Source: Paraburkholderia sp. BL23I1N1 (lineage in GTDB: Bacteria > Pseudomonadota > Gammaproteobacteria > Burkholderiales > Burkholderiaceae). From it: 64,000 bases of DNA. The stretch lies in the NCBI RefSeq assembly GCF_003610295.1, contig NZ_RAPV01000001.1, forward strand, positions 4,402,001 to 4,466,000. Direction: 5' to 3'. The translations under genes and the position numbers were made by a program. The notes under the pieces were generated by a model. The model did no database searches. It saw only the letters and a list, made by a program, of their open reading frames with translations, and was not told the DNA's origin. Positions 48,401 to 57,729 of this stretch are shown here, in pieces. Numbering within the stretch: the first letter of the stretch is position 1; each line of letters starts with the position of its first letter.

Positions 48401-49926
48401 TGTCTTCGCTCATCCAGACATTCGCTAATGTGCTCACGCCGCGCGTCTCGCGGCGCTGCGCATTGCGCGGGGTTTTGCCCGGTGTGATGGCCGCAGCCTT
48501 GCTGGGTGCCTGCGCGGTAGGACCCAATTTCGGCCGCCCGGCGCCGCCAGCCGGGCATGCCTACACTCACGAGCCGCTAGCTGCGACAACAGTCACCGCC
48601 GATAGCGAGACGCAGCATTTCACGCCGGGCGCCGCGGTTCCGTTCGACTGGTGGCGCCTGTTCGGGTCGGCGCAACTGGACGCAAGCGTCGATGAGGCGC
48701 TCGCCCACAACCCGACGCTCGAGGCGTCCGAGGCTAGCTTGCGCGAGAGCCAGGACAATCTGCGTGCCGGTTACGGCGTGTTCTTTCCACAGATTGGCGC
48801 ACAGGCGGAGGCCGTGCGCGAGCGCAATTCGCCGGGCACGAACGGTTTGGCCGGGCACGGCACGGTCTTCAATCTGATCACCGCAAGCGGCACCATCAGT
48901 TACGCGCTCGATGTGTTTGGCGGCAAGCGCCGAACCGTAGAAGGATTGCAGGCCCAGTCCGACTATCAGCGCTACCTGACCAAGGCTGCCTACCTCACGC
49001 TGACGGCCAACGTGGTGAATACCACGATCGCGCAGGCGGCCTATGCCGCGGAGATCCGCGCGACCGAGCAATTGATCGGCCTCGAGAAGCAGCAACTCGA
49101 GATCACCGAAGCCCAGGTGCGCGCCGGCACGTCTGCCTATGCGAGTGTGCTGAGCGTGCGCAGTCTGATCGCCACCAACCAGGCATCGCTTGCTCCCCTG
49201 AGGCAGAAGATCAGCGAGGCAGATCATCTGCTCGCGACGCTGGAAGGCCTGTTTCCCTCCGAAGCGAACCCGCCGGAAATCGACTTGAGTTCCCTCTCGC
49301 TGCCCAAAGACCTTCCCGTCAGCTTACCTTCCGAACTGGTGCGGCAGCGCCCGGATATTCTGTCTGCCGAGGCACAGTTGCATGCGGCCAGTGCCAACAT
49401 CGGTGTGGCGACCGCAGCGATGTTCCCGAGCATTAACCTGAGTGGGACCTACGGCGCGGGCGGGACCAGCTTCGGCAATCTCTCGACGGACAGTTTCAGG
49501 TTCTGGAGCATCGGTCCGTCGATCACCATTCCGCTATTTCAGGGGGGCAGCCTGTGGTACGGTCGCAAGGCGGCGATCGATGCGTACCAGCAATCGCTCG
49601 CCAACTATCGGCAGACCGTGCTGGCCGCGTTCGAGCAGGTCGCCGACGCGCTGAAGGCACTGGAATACGACGCGCAGGCGCTGGAAGCGCAAGCGGAAGC
49701 GCAGCGCGATGCGTTAGGGGCGTTGTCCCTGCTGCAGGCCGGTTACCGCGCAGGGACCGTTGGCTACCTGGATGTCCTGATCGCCGACGTACAACTCCAC
49801 CAGGCGACTATTGCCTATCTCCAGGCCGTCGCCCAGCGCCATCAGGACACGGTCGCCTTGTTCGTCGCACTCGGCGGCGGATGGTGGAACGGGCAGGGTG
49901 AAGCGAGCGGAGGCCAGGGATCATGA
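48400..49926 (+). CDS. outer-membrane efflux factor (TolC/NodT-type lipoprotein)
   Basis: This 508-residue protein has a signal sequence with lipobox ALLGAC (Cys near 36), followed by the OEP family pattern: AVGPNFGRP, WWRLFGSAQLDASVDEALAHNPTL, and later LPSELVRQRPDILSAEAQLHAA and AFEQVADALKAL. It should form the trimeric outer-membrane duct. It lies between the adaptor and the permease gene, an unusual order, and overlaps both (1 and 4 nt), so all four are one operon. Confidence 0.93.
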   Translation: MSSLIQTFANVLTPRVSRRCALRGVLPGVMAAALLGACAVGPNFGRPAPPAGHAYTHEPLAATTVTADSETQHFTPGAAVPFDWWRLFGSAQLDASVDEALAHNPTLEASEASLRESQDNLRAGYGVFFPQIGAQAEAVRERNSPGTNGLAGHGTVFNLITASGTISYALDVFGGKRRTVEGLQAQSDYQRYLTKAAYLTLTANVVNTTIAQAAYAAEIRATEQLIGLEKQQLEITEAQVRAGTSAYASVLSVRSLIATNQASLAPLRQKISEADHLLATLEGLFPSEANPPEIDLSSLSLPKDLPVSLPSELVRQRPDILSAEAQLHAASANIGVATAAMFPSINLSGTYGAGGTSFGNLSTDSFRFWSIGPSITIPLFQGGSLWYGRKAAIDAYQQSLANYRQTVLAAFEQVADALKALEYDAQALEAQAEAQRDALGALSLLQAGYRAGTVGYLDVLIADVQLHQATIAYLQAVAQRHQDTVALFVALGGGWWNGQGEASGGQGS

Positions 49927-51065
49927 AGTACAGCGGCATCATGCGGATCGGCTTCAAGCTGCTGGTTAACGACCGGGCGAAGTTCTCTGCCTTACTGATT
50001 GGGATCACGTTCGCGGTATTCCTGATGATGCAGATGACCGCGATGTTCGCCGGCATCCTGAACCGCGCCTATTCGACGGTGACCAATATTGGCGCATCAA
50101 TGTGGATCATGGACCCGGCCGTCAACACGCCGACGAGCCCCATTCCGTTGCCCGACTACCTGCTGGACGCAGCCCTCAGCATGGACGGCGTCGCTTACGC
50201 GGTGCCGCTCTATATCGGCGGTGCGCAGGTCAGACTCGCGGACGGGACGTATCAGGCGGTCAGTGTGGTCGGGCTGGACGATGCCAGTCTGTTCGGCCGC
50301 CCAGAAATCCAGCAGGGCAACATTCTGGATATCTATGCCGACGATGCATTCATGGTGGTAAAGGACTCGGAATTCTCGAAGCTGGAGAACCCGAAAATTG
50401 GCACGGCATTCGAGCTCAACGACCACCGCGGGGTGATTGTCGGCGTCGCGAGAGTCGCAGCCAATGGACTGAACGGCGTGCCGACGCTTTACACGACCTA
50501 CAATCGGGCGATCCAGTACGTCCCGGGAACGCGCTTCACGATCTCCTATATCCTGGTGCAGGCGAAGAATGACGCCGCGATTGCAGGCATCAAACAGCAG
50601 GTGGCCAAACTCGGCTACGTTGCGCTGACCAAAAATGAGTTCAATCAGCATATTGCGAACTACTACACGTATCAGACGGGCATCGGTACCAACATCCTGT
50701 TGATGACCGTGATTAGCTTTATCGTGGGACTGTCGATCTCGGGCCAGACTTTTTACACTTTCATTCTGGAGAACCTCGACAAGTTCGGCGCGCTCAAGGC
50801 CATAGGCGCGAAGGGCCGTGAACTGGTGTACATGATCCTGTTCATGGCGACCTTCACGGCACTGACCGGTTATGGGCTGGGCGTCGGTCTGGTCACCGTG
50901 GTGATTTCGATCGCCAAGGTCTCGGTGCCCAACTACGCAGCCATTACGACGTTCTGGAACCTTGCGCTGGCGTTCGGCATGGTGTTGCTGATTGCCGGGA
51001 TCTCCAGCTATATCGGCGTGCGGAAGGTCCTGAAGATCGAGCCGTTCGATATCTTCAGAGGATAG
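49923..51065 (+). CDS. ABC exporter permease (FtsX/MacB-like, DevC type)
   Basis: The 380-residue protein has one N-terminal membrane helix (about 23-45), a periplasmic domain of about 200 residues with MacB-core-like character, and three C-terminal helices in the FtsX domain (KAIGAKGRELVYMILFMATF; final ISSYIGVRKVLKIEPFDIFRG). It is shorter than MacB because the ATPase is a separate gene. It is convergent with the acetyltransferase gene at 51096, 30 bp away. Confidence 0.9.
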   Translation: MKYSGIMRIGFKLLVNDRAKFSALLIGITFAVFLMMQMTAMFAGILNRAYSTVTNIGASMWIMDPAVNTPTSPIPLPDYLLDAALSMDGVAYAVPLYIGGAQVRLADGTYQAVSVVGLDDASLFGRPEIQQGNILDIYADDAFMVVKDSEFSKLENPKIGTAFELNDHRGVIVGVARVAANGLNGVPTLYTTYNRAIQYVPGTRFTISYILVQAKNDAAIAGIKQQVAKLGYVALTKNEFNQHIANYYTYQTGIGTNILLMTVISFIVGLSISGQTFYTFILENLDKFGALKAIGAKGRELVYMILFMATFTALTGYGLGVGLVTVVISIAKVSVPNYAAITTFWNLALAFGMVLLIAGISSYIGVRKVLKIEPFDIFRG

Positions 51066-51095
51066 CGTTCCAGAAGACAGGTGGTGCTCATGCAC

Positions 51096-53774
51096 TTACA
51101 AGGTTTTGCTGCAGAGTTTGAAATCCGGATCGTCCACGTAAATCTGGATCTGGAAGCCGAGGTTTTTCATCAGCTTCAGCATACCGGCATTTTTAACCAG
51201 CACCAGGCCATCGATTTCGCTCAGGCCTTTGTGGCGCGCGACGTCCATGATGGACAGCATCAGGCGCGAGCCGAGCCCCTGACCGTTGAATTCGTCATCC
51301 ACGACTAGCGAGAACTCGCAACTGGTGAGGTCAGGGTTGGCGATGTAGCGCGAAACGCCGATCATGCGTTCCGTTTCGGTGAACTCGCCATCCGTGCCTG
51401 GCGTGCGCTCCTTGTAGACAGCAACGAGTGCCATTTCGCGGTCGTAGTCGATCAGCGTGTAGCGCGCCAGCATGGGTACCGACAGTTCGCGCAGCGATGA
51501 GACAAAGCGGTAGTAGCGCGACTGGTCCGACAGCTTGCGCACGAAGGACTGCAGCATGTCGGCGTCGTCCGGCTGAACAGGACGCAAAATGTATTGGCCA
51601 CCACCAGGCATCGGCCATTCCTGCGTGTAGTTCGACGGATATGGCAGGATAGCCAGATGGTCGTAACGATGCAGCAAGGGTTGTGCATTGTCGATCACGA
51701 TACGTGCGTCGACCGCCAGCGCGCCGGTTTCGTCGACGATCAGCGGATTGATGTCCATCTCGCGCAGTTGCGGCAGTGCGCACACCATTTCCGACACGCG
51801 CAATAGAATGTGCTCGATCGCCTCCTGCGGGGCGGCCGGCGCACCGCGCCATTCACCCAGCGTTTCAGCCGAGCGTACCCGCTGGATCAGGCGCTGCGAC
51901 AGGAACTGGTTAAGCGGCGGTAACTCGACTGCGCGGTCGTTGATCAATTCGATCATGGTGCCGCCTGCGCCAAACGTGATAACCGGGCCGAATGGCTGAT
52001 CGGTGACCATCCCGATATAGAATTCGCGCCCGTACTTCTTGCCGGACATTTTCTGAATGGTCACGCCGTTGATCTGTGCCTCTGGTCTGAGCCGGCGTAC
52101 GCTCGCCATCATGTCGTTGTAGATATCGCGCACGCTGGTGGCGTTCAGGACGTTGAGGACGACGCCCTGAACATCGGATTTGTGCGGAATATCGGGCGAA
52201 TCTATTTTCAGAGCGACCGGATAGCCGAGCTGGCTGGCAATCAGCATCGCTTCGTTGGCGTTGTGGGCCAGGATGGTTTGCGTGATCGGGATATGGAAAG
52301 CGGCCAACAGGGCTTTCGATTCCATTTCCGTCAGCACTTTGCGCCGCTCGGTCAGTACGCTTTCGATCAGGATGTGCGCGCCTGCCAGATCCGGCTTGGC
52401 AAGTTGCGACAGCGGCGGGGGCGTCTGTTGCAGCAGTTGCTGGTTCTCGTAGAACGAAGCGATGTTGCCGAAAGCATCGACCGCCGCCTCGGGCGAGCGG
52501 AAGGTCGCGATACCGGCGCTATTGATGATTTCCCGTGCCCCGGCGACCGTTTCATCGCCCATCCAGCAGGTCAGCAACGGCTTGCCGATGTTGGCGCTTG
52601 CGAGAACCAGCGCTTCTGCTACCGCAGCCGGGTCGACGTCCAGCCTGGGGGAATAGATGACGAGTATGCCGTCAACCTGTGCATCTCCGGCGCAGGCGGC
52701 GATGGCCGCCCGGTAGTGCTCCGGACCTGCTTCTTCCGACAGGTCCAGCAGGTTCGCCAGCACTGCGAGTGGCGGCAATTGCGGTAGCAAAGCGGCAGTC
52801 ATGTCCGGTGACGGCCGCGCCAGCGCCAAGCCCAACTCAGTCAGCCAGTCAACTGCCAGTACGCCCGGGCCGCCGCCGTTGGTCACGATTGCCAGCCGCG
52901 ACCCGACTGGACGATAGCGTGAGGCGAGACACTTGGCTGCGGAAAATAGCTGGGCGAACGATTTGACGCGCACGGCGCCGGCCCGGCGCAAGGCCGCATC
53001 GAACACCTCGTCACTGCCTATGATGTTGCCGGAATGGGTTAGCGCGACCTGTGATCCGGCGGCTTTGCGGCCGGCCTTGAGCACGACGACGGGCTTGGTG
53101 TTCGCCGTGGCCCGCAGGGCGCTGAGAAACCGGCGCGCGTCAGTGATGCCCTCCATGTAGATCACGATGCTTTGGGTGGCCGGGTCGGTTGCCAGGAAAT
53201 CCAGGGTTTGAGCGAGGTCAACCGCGGAATTTGGCCCGAGCGACACCACAGTCGAGAAGCCCACCGCATTCTTGCTGGCCCAATCGAGTATCGAACAGGT
53301 TAGCGCACCGGACTGCGAGACGAGGGCCAGCGATCCCTCCCGCGCGAGTGGACCCGCGACGCTCGCGTTGATCTTCAGCCGGGGGCGCTGATAGCCAAGA
53401 CAGTTCGGTCCCAGCAAATGAATGCCGTGTTTGCGTGCAATGGCGTGCAGCGCTTTGGCATGCGCTTCATCGACACCGGACGAAATGATCAGGGCGGCCT
53501 GACACTGGATACGCCCGGCGACTTCCAGTGCAGAGGGCAGTTCCTCTTCTGGCAGAGCAATGACAGCCAGATCGGCGCGCGAATGGGCCAGCTCGCCAAG
53601 CGTGCCGCTCATGCTCACATCAAGGAAAGTGACGGGTCCGGCGAAGCCGCTCTCCCGTATCAGGGCGCTCACGCCACGGCCGTAACGGCTTTGACTGTCC
53701 GCTTCGCCGGCCTTGCCGGCGAAGACCACAATGGAGGTGGGAGAGAAAAGCGGCGTCAGGTAGTGTTTGTCCAT
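51096..53774 (-). CDS. PatZ-type protein lysine acetyltransferase (acyl-CoA synthetase ADP-forming + GNAT)
   Basis: The 892-residue protein joins an ADP-forming acyl-CoA synthetase-like part (CoA-binding domain about 10-130, succinyl-CoA ligase-like and ATP-grasp regions to about 710) to a C-terminal GNAT domain (about 725-890; EFSLVVDDEFNGQGLGSRLMLSIMD). The family includes Salmonella Pat and E. coli PatZ, which acetylate and shut off Acs. ALTHSGNIIGSDEV retains the His of the synthetase site, which inactive homologues often lack. It follows a broken deacetylase gene by 9 bp. Confidence 0.92.
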   Translation of the reverse strand: MDKHYLTPLFSPTSIVVFAGKAGEADSQSRYGRGVSALIRESGFAGPVTFLDVSMSGTLGELAHSRADLAVIALPEEELPSALEVAGRIQCQAALIISSGVDEAHAKALHAIARKHGIHLLGPNCLGYQRPRLKINASVAGPLAREGSLALVSQSGALTCSILDWASKNAVGFSTVVSLGPNSAVDLAQTLDFLATDPATQSIVIYMEGITDARRFLSALRATANTKPVVVLKAGRKAAGSQVALTHSGNIIGSDEVFDAALRRAGAVRVKSFAQLFSAAKCLASRYRPVGSRLAIVTNGGGPGVLAVDWLTELGLALARPSPDMTAALLPQLPPLAVLANLLDLSEEAGPEHYRAAIAACAGDAQVDGILVIYSPRLDVDPAAVAEALVLASANIGKPLLTCWMGDETVAGAREIINSAGIATFRSPEAAVDAFGNIASFYENQQLLQQTPPPLSQLAKPDLAGAHILIESVLTERRKVLTEMESKALLAAFHIPITQTILAHNANEAMLIASQLGYPVALKIDSPDIPHKSDVQGVVLNVLNATSVRDIYNDMMASVRRLRPEAQINGVTIQKMSGKKYGREFYIGMVTDQPFGPVITFGAGGTMIELINDRAVELPPLNQFLSQRLIQRVRSAETLGEWRGAPAAPQEAIEHILLRVSEMVCALPQLREMDINPLIVDETGALAVDARIVIDNAQPLLHRYDHLAILPYPSNYTQEWPMPGGGQYILRPVQPDDADMLQSFVRKLSDQSRYYRFVSSLRELSVPMLARYTLIDYDREMALVAVYKERTPGTDGEFTETERMIGVSRYIANPDLTSCEFSLVVDDEFNGQGLGSRLMLSIMDVARHKGLSEIDGLVLVKNAGMLKLMKNLGFQIQIYVDDPDFKLCSKTL

Positions 53775-53783
53775 GAGAGGCGG

Positions 53784-54123
53784 TCAGGAATCCATATCAA
53801 TGAGCACTCTCACATGCGCGGCCACACCGGCTGCGCGCAACGCCGCTGTGTATGTATAACGGTTCACGCTGGTGTCGGGATCGACGCGCACATAGCCCTC
53901 AAGCGGCGCCATGCTGGCGACAGAATGGATATACGGCAACGAGTGCGCCTGCGCCAATTGATCTTCGGTTGCCAGCGGCGCCTCGTATGCTTGCATACAG
54001 TCGAGCAAACCTTTTGATCAGCAACATATCGTGGATCGCGCCGATGCGGCCGGGCGACTCGGGATGCATGGGTCCCATTTCGTGTTTAACGCAATCGTGA
54101 TGCGATATATAGGCGGGTAGCAT
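53784..54123 (-). pseudogene. histone deacetylase-family (AcuC-like) gene, frameshifted and truncated
   Basis: The N-terminal start at 54123 encodes MLPAYISHHDCVKHEMGPMHPESPGR and GAIHDMLLIK, the opening of bacterial HDAC-family deacetylases. After an A4 run (54012-54015 on +) the frame is lost; deleting one A continues with GLLDCMQAYEAPLATEDQLAQAHSLPYIHSV. Even when repaired the product is only 112 residues, ending at 53784, whereas the family has about 300 and the zinc-binding His/Asp residues lie later. It is thus dead by truncation as well. Confidence 0.85.
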
Positions 54124-54249
54124 TCTGGCCTGACCATGGTGACACTACTGCTGATAGACCCCGGTATAGGCCGCTAGCATCCCACTGACCCGTGCTATTC
54201 AAAGTGTTCCTGCTGGGTTCTATCCGGCGCCGCGCGTCGCATGGACGGG

Positions 54250-54263
54250 TTGATACAAGCCAA
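54250..54263 (-). promoter_or_regulatory. degenerate FNR-type box before the deacetylase remnant and patZ-like gene
   Basis: TTGAT ACAA GCCAA has one perfect half and two mismatches in the other. The nearest minus-strand -10, GGATAG (54220-54225), is poor. It may drive the deacetylase remnant and the acetyltransferase. Confidence 0.35.
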
Positions 54264-54354
54264 CGAACCGACTGCAGCCGGCGACCGTTACCCTGGCAAC
54301 CGCGCCGGGTGCCAAGGTGCTCGCGAAGTTGGGCGTTCTTCCAACTCGCTTGTT

Positions 54355-55128
54355 TCACGCCATGACATGGAAGCCCGCATCTGCATAGATCGTCGAGCCC
54401 GTCAGGGTCATACCGGCTTCGCTCGCGAGGACGGCCGCGATCCGGCCGATTTCCTCGACCGTGACGAGATGATGCGCCGGCGTGTGCGCACGAACGTCGT
54501 CAAGCAAGACGTCGAAGTGGTCGATGCCGGTCGCGGCGCGTGTCTTGACTGCGCCGGCGGAGATGGCGTGAACGTGAATACGGCGTGCCGCCAGGTCGGC
54601 AGCGAGATAACGCACGCTCGCCTCGAGTGCTGCCTTTACAGGACCCATGACGTTGTAGTGTTCGACCGCGCGCTCGGCGCCGTAAAAGCTCACCGTCATC
54701 AGGCTCCCGCCTTCGGTCATGAGGGGCAGTGCGAGCCTGGCCATGCGGATGAACGAGTGGCAGGAAACGTCCATCGCGAGCGCGAAGCCTTCGGCCGAGC
54801 AGTCAGCCAGACTGGCGTGCAGATCGCCGGCCGGTGCGAAGGCGATCGAGTGCAGCACGAAGTCTAGCCGCCCCCAGTCTTTCGCGATCCGTTCGAATAC
54901 CGCTTCCAGTTGACCGGGAATGCGGACGTCGCAGGGCAAAACGATGCACGGCCCGAGCGCCTGCGCGACCGGGCGGACAAACGGCTCGGCCTTGTCGTTC
55001 AGGTACGTGATCGCCAACTCCGCGCCGGCCGCGCGAAACACGGTGGCGCAGCCCGTGGCGATGCTGTGCTCGTTGGCAATGCCGACAACCAGTCCGCGTT
55101 TGCCGGCCAGATCGATGATCGGCTTCAT
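54355..55128 (-). CDS. fabI: enoyl-ACP reductase FabI-like (second copy type)
   Basis: The 257-residue SDR protein starts at 55128 after GAGGAGG, overlapping ackA by ATGA. It has the FabI-type cofactor loop GIANEHSIATGCA, the segment LDFVLHSIAFAP, and the region TVSFYGAERAVEHYNVMGPVKAALE containing the Tyr-x6-Tyr/Met-x3-Lys arrangement; the first Tyr and the Lys are present. Being placed with phaC, pta and ackA rather than fatty-acid genes suggests a specialised role at low oxygen. A degraded fragment of a similar gene is at 19229-19313. Confidence 0.9.
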   Translation of the reverse strand: MKPIIDLAGKRGLVVGIANEHSIATGCATVFRAAGAELAITYLNDKAEPFVRPVAQALGPCIVLPCDVRIPGQLEAVFERIAKDWGRLDFVLHSIAFAPAGDLHASLADCSAEGFALAMDVSCHSFIRMARLALPLMTEGGSLMTVSFYGAERAVEHYNVMGPVKAALEASVRYLAADLAARRIHVHAISAGAVKTRAATGIDHFDVLLDDVRAHTPAHHLVTVEEIGRIAAVLASEAGMTLTGSTIYADAGFHVMA

Positions 55129-56318
55129 GTTTTCGCCTCCTCCTGATGGAGGACCGACACTGCCTCGCTGGCGATGATCTGCTCTTCGTCGGTTGGCAGC
55201 ACGAGCACGGCCACCCGGCTGCGGGCGCTGCTGATGAGACGTGCGTTGCCGTCGTTCGCTTGGGGATCGAGTTCGACACCTAACCACGCGAGTCGCTCGC
55301 AGACAGCGCGGCGTGTCTCCGGCTGGTGTTCGCCGATTCCCGCCGTGAACACGAGGCTATCCAGGCCGCCGAGGCTGGTCGCGAGCCGCGCAGTTTCGCC
55401 CGCAATACGAAAAGCGAACAGATCCATTGCTTCGCGGGCCTCGGGCCGGTCACTCGCCAGCAGTTCGCGGCTATCGGCGCTGATAGCCGATACGCCGAGC
55501 AAGCCGGACTTTTCGTACAGCATTTTCTCGACCTCCTTGATGCTGAGGCCCTGCTGTTCAACCAGGTGCAGCACGACACCGACGTCGAGTGCGCCGCAGC
55601 GGGTGGCCATCGGAATGCCGTCGAGCGTGGAGAAGCCCATGCTCGTGTCGCAACTCTTGCCAGCTTCGAAGCCGCACAGGCTCGCACCGCTGCCCAGGTG
55701 CGCCGCAACGACCTTGCCGCGGGCGAGTTGCGGGAACTGATGGGCGAGCTGGCCAATCACGAACTGATAGGACAGGCCATGAAAACCATAACGCTTGACA
55801 CCCTTGTCGAAGAGGTCACGCGGAATGGCAAAGCGGCGCACGAGATCCGTCTGTGTACGGTGAAACGCCGTGTCGAACGATGCCGACTGAACGAGATGAG
55901 GCCGCAGATGCCGGATTGCGCGAATGAGCCGGACACTCTGCGGTTGATGCAACGGCGCGAGCGGAACGAGTTCGGCGATCGCTGCGAGCGTGTCGCCATC
56001 GATTGCAACCGGTCCGGCAAAGCGATCGCCTCCGTGCACGACGCGATGCCCGACCGAAACGAGATCGTCGAGCGGGAAGTGGGTGGCGAACCATCCCAGC
56101 GTCTCGTCGAGCACGTCGTGCAGATCTTCGGTGACAGCCGCTTTAAGCGGAAGCTCACCGGTTTTGCCGCCATTGGTGAGATGAAGCCGCAGCGGCTGCT
56201 GCCGGAAATCGATCATGCCCTGACCGATTCTCGTGGCTTCACCGGTGGTGACGCTAAATAGCCCGATCTTGATCGTCGACGAGCCTGGGTTGAACGTAAG
56301 CAGCAGCGGCGTGCTCAT
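55125..56318 (-). CDS. ackA: acetate kinase
   Basis: It makes ATP and acetate from acetyl phosphate. The 397-residue protein shows FNPGSSTIKIGLF, GHRVVHGGDRF, FDTAFHRT, KRYGFHGLSYQ, HLGSGASLC, DTSMGFSTLDG and TAGIGEHQPETR, all acetate-kinase landmarks. It overlaps the Pta gene by 4 nt and fabI by 4 nt. Together with Pta it gives substrate-level ATP and acetyl phosphate, which can itself acetylate proteins. Confidence 0.96.
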   Translation of the reverse strand: MSTPLLLTFNPGSSTIKIGLFSVTTGEATRIGQGMIDFRQQPLRLHLTNGGKTGELPLKAAVTEDLHDVLDETLGWFATHFPLDDLVSVGHRVVHGGDRFAGPVAIDGDTLAAIAELVPLAPLHQPQSVRLIRAIRHLRPHLVQSASFDTAFHRTQTDLVRRFAIPRDLFDKGVKRYGFHGLSYQFVIGQLAHQFPQLARGKVVAAHLGSGASLCGFEAGKSCDTSMGFSTLDGIPMATRCGALDVGVVLHLVEQQGLSIKEVEKMLYEKSGLLGVSAISADSRELLASDRPEAREAMDLFAFRIAGETARLATSLGGLDSLVFTAGIGEHQPETRRAVCERLAWLGVELDPQANDGNARLISSARSRVAVLVLPTDEEQIIASEAVSVLHQEEAKT

Positions 56319-57719
56319 GATCGGACAATCCCTCGCCGGTTATGTGCCGCCACCAGCTTGGCGAGGGCGGCAGAGGCCAGGCGCCCTCGCAGGGTGTCGG
56401 CACGGCTGGTCAGGATGATCGGAATACGCGCGCCAAGCACAATGCCAGCGCCGTCGGCGCCGGCGAAGTACATCAATTGCTTGGCCAGCATGTTGCCCGC
56501 TTCCAGATCGGGGACGAGCAGGATGTCAGCCTGACCGGCGACGGGCGAGTTGATGCCCTTGACTTGTGCTGCGGCCAGACTGATCGCATTGTCGAAGGCG
56601 AGCGGCCCGTCTACCAGAGCGCCGGTGATTTGTCCGCGCGCGGCCATCACGGTGAGCGCGGCGGCGTCGAGCGTGGTCTGCATTCTGGGGTTGACCGTTT
56701 CTTCGGCGGCCAGCACGGCGACGCGCGGCACTTCAACGCCCAGCACATGCAAAAGATCGATCGCGTTCTGGCAGATATCGCGTTTTCTGTTCCAGCGACG
56801 GCGCAATGTTGATGGCCGCATCGGTGACGATTAGCGGCTTCGAATACGCCGGCACGTCCATCGCATACGCGTGGCTGATCCTTCGCCCGGTCCGCAGATT
56901 CGACGATGATGCAACCACTGCGGAAAGCAGTTCGTCAGTGTGCAGGCTGCCTTTCATCAACGCGTCGACCTTGCCGGCGGCGCCCAGTTCGACCGCGCGG
57001 GCGGCAGCTGCATGGCTGTGCTCGACGGCTTCGATCGTTACACCTTCGAGGCTGACGTGAGCGGCCTCGGCGGCGGCGCGGATCCTGGCTTCCGGGCCGA
57101 TCAGCAGCGGATCGAGCAAGCCTTCGTCACGTGCCTCGATAGCGGCCCTGATCGCATCCACCGAACACGGATGAACGATCGCCGTGCGTAGCGCGGGACT
57201 GGACCGGGCGTTGCGGATGAATGCTTCATACCGGTCGTGTCGGCGTACCGAGATATCCGGACGGACCTTCCGCGGCCAGACGACCGGCATGTTGGGTGCG
57301 ATCACGGTAGCGGTGCCGAGCAGCACCATCTGGCCCTTCTGGTTGGTGCAACATGTATCGAGCAGGACGATGTGCTTCTCAGTGTGTTTCTCCTTCACGG
57401 TAACCGTGGTGGTGATGACGTCGCCTGGCACGACCGGACGCTGGAACTGCAGATTCTGATCGAGGTAGATGGTGCCGGGACCTGGCAGTTTCGTTCCGAG
57501 CACGGCCGAAATGAGACTGGCCGTCCACATGCCCTGCACGACCACGTGCCCGAACAGATCGCCTGATGCGAAGACGGCGTCGGTGTGGGCCGGATTGACA
57601 TCGCCGGACATGGCGGCAAACAGGTCGATGTCGTTCTGTTCGGCAAGCCTGACGAGCGAAGCGGCTTCGCCGATCTCAAGCTGATCGAAGGTTCGATTTC
57701 GCAACAGGATGTCGTCCAT
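56315..57719 (-). pseudogene. pta: MaoC enoyl-CoA hydratase / phosphate acetyltransferase fusion, one frameshift
   Basis: The start at 57719 (MDDILLRNRTFDQLEIGEA) opens a MaoC-like domain (residues about 10-140; FAAMSGDVNPAHTD) followed by a PTA/PTB domain (about 165-467; MKGSLHTDELLSAVV and, in the second frame, LGARIPIILTSRAD). The frame breaks after PSLEQK at an A4 run (56783-56786 on +); removing one A continues with RDICQNAIDLLHVLG and gives an intact 467-residue fusion, the usual length. Because nothing else is decayed, a sequencing error or a very recent mutation is likely. Confidence 0.88.
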
Positions 57720-57729
57720 GTGAGTTCGC

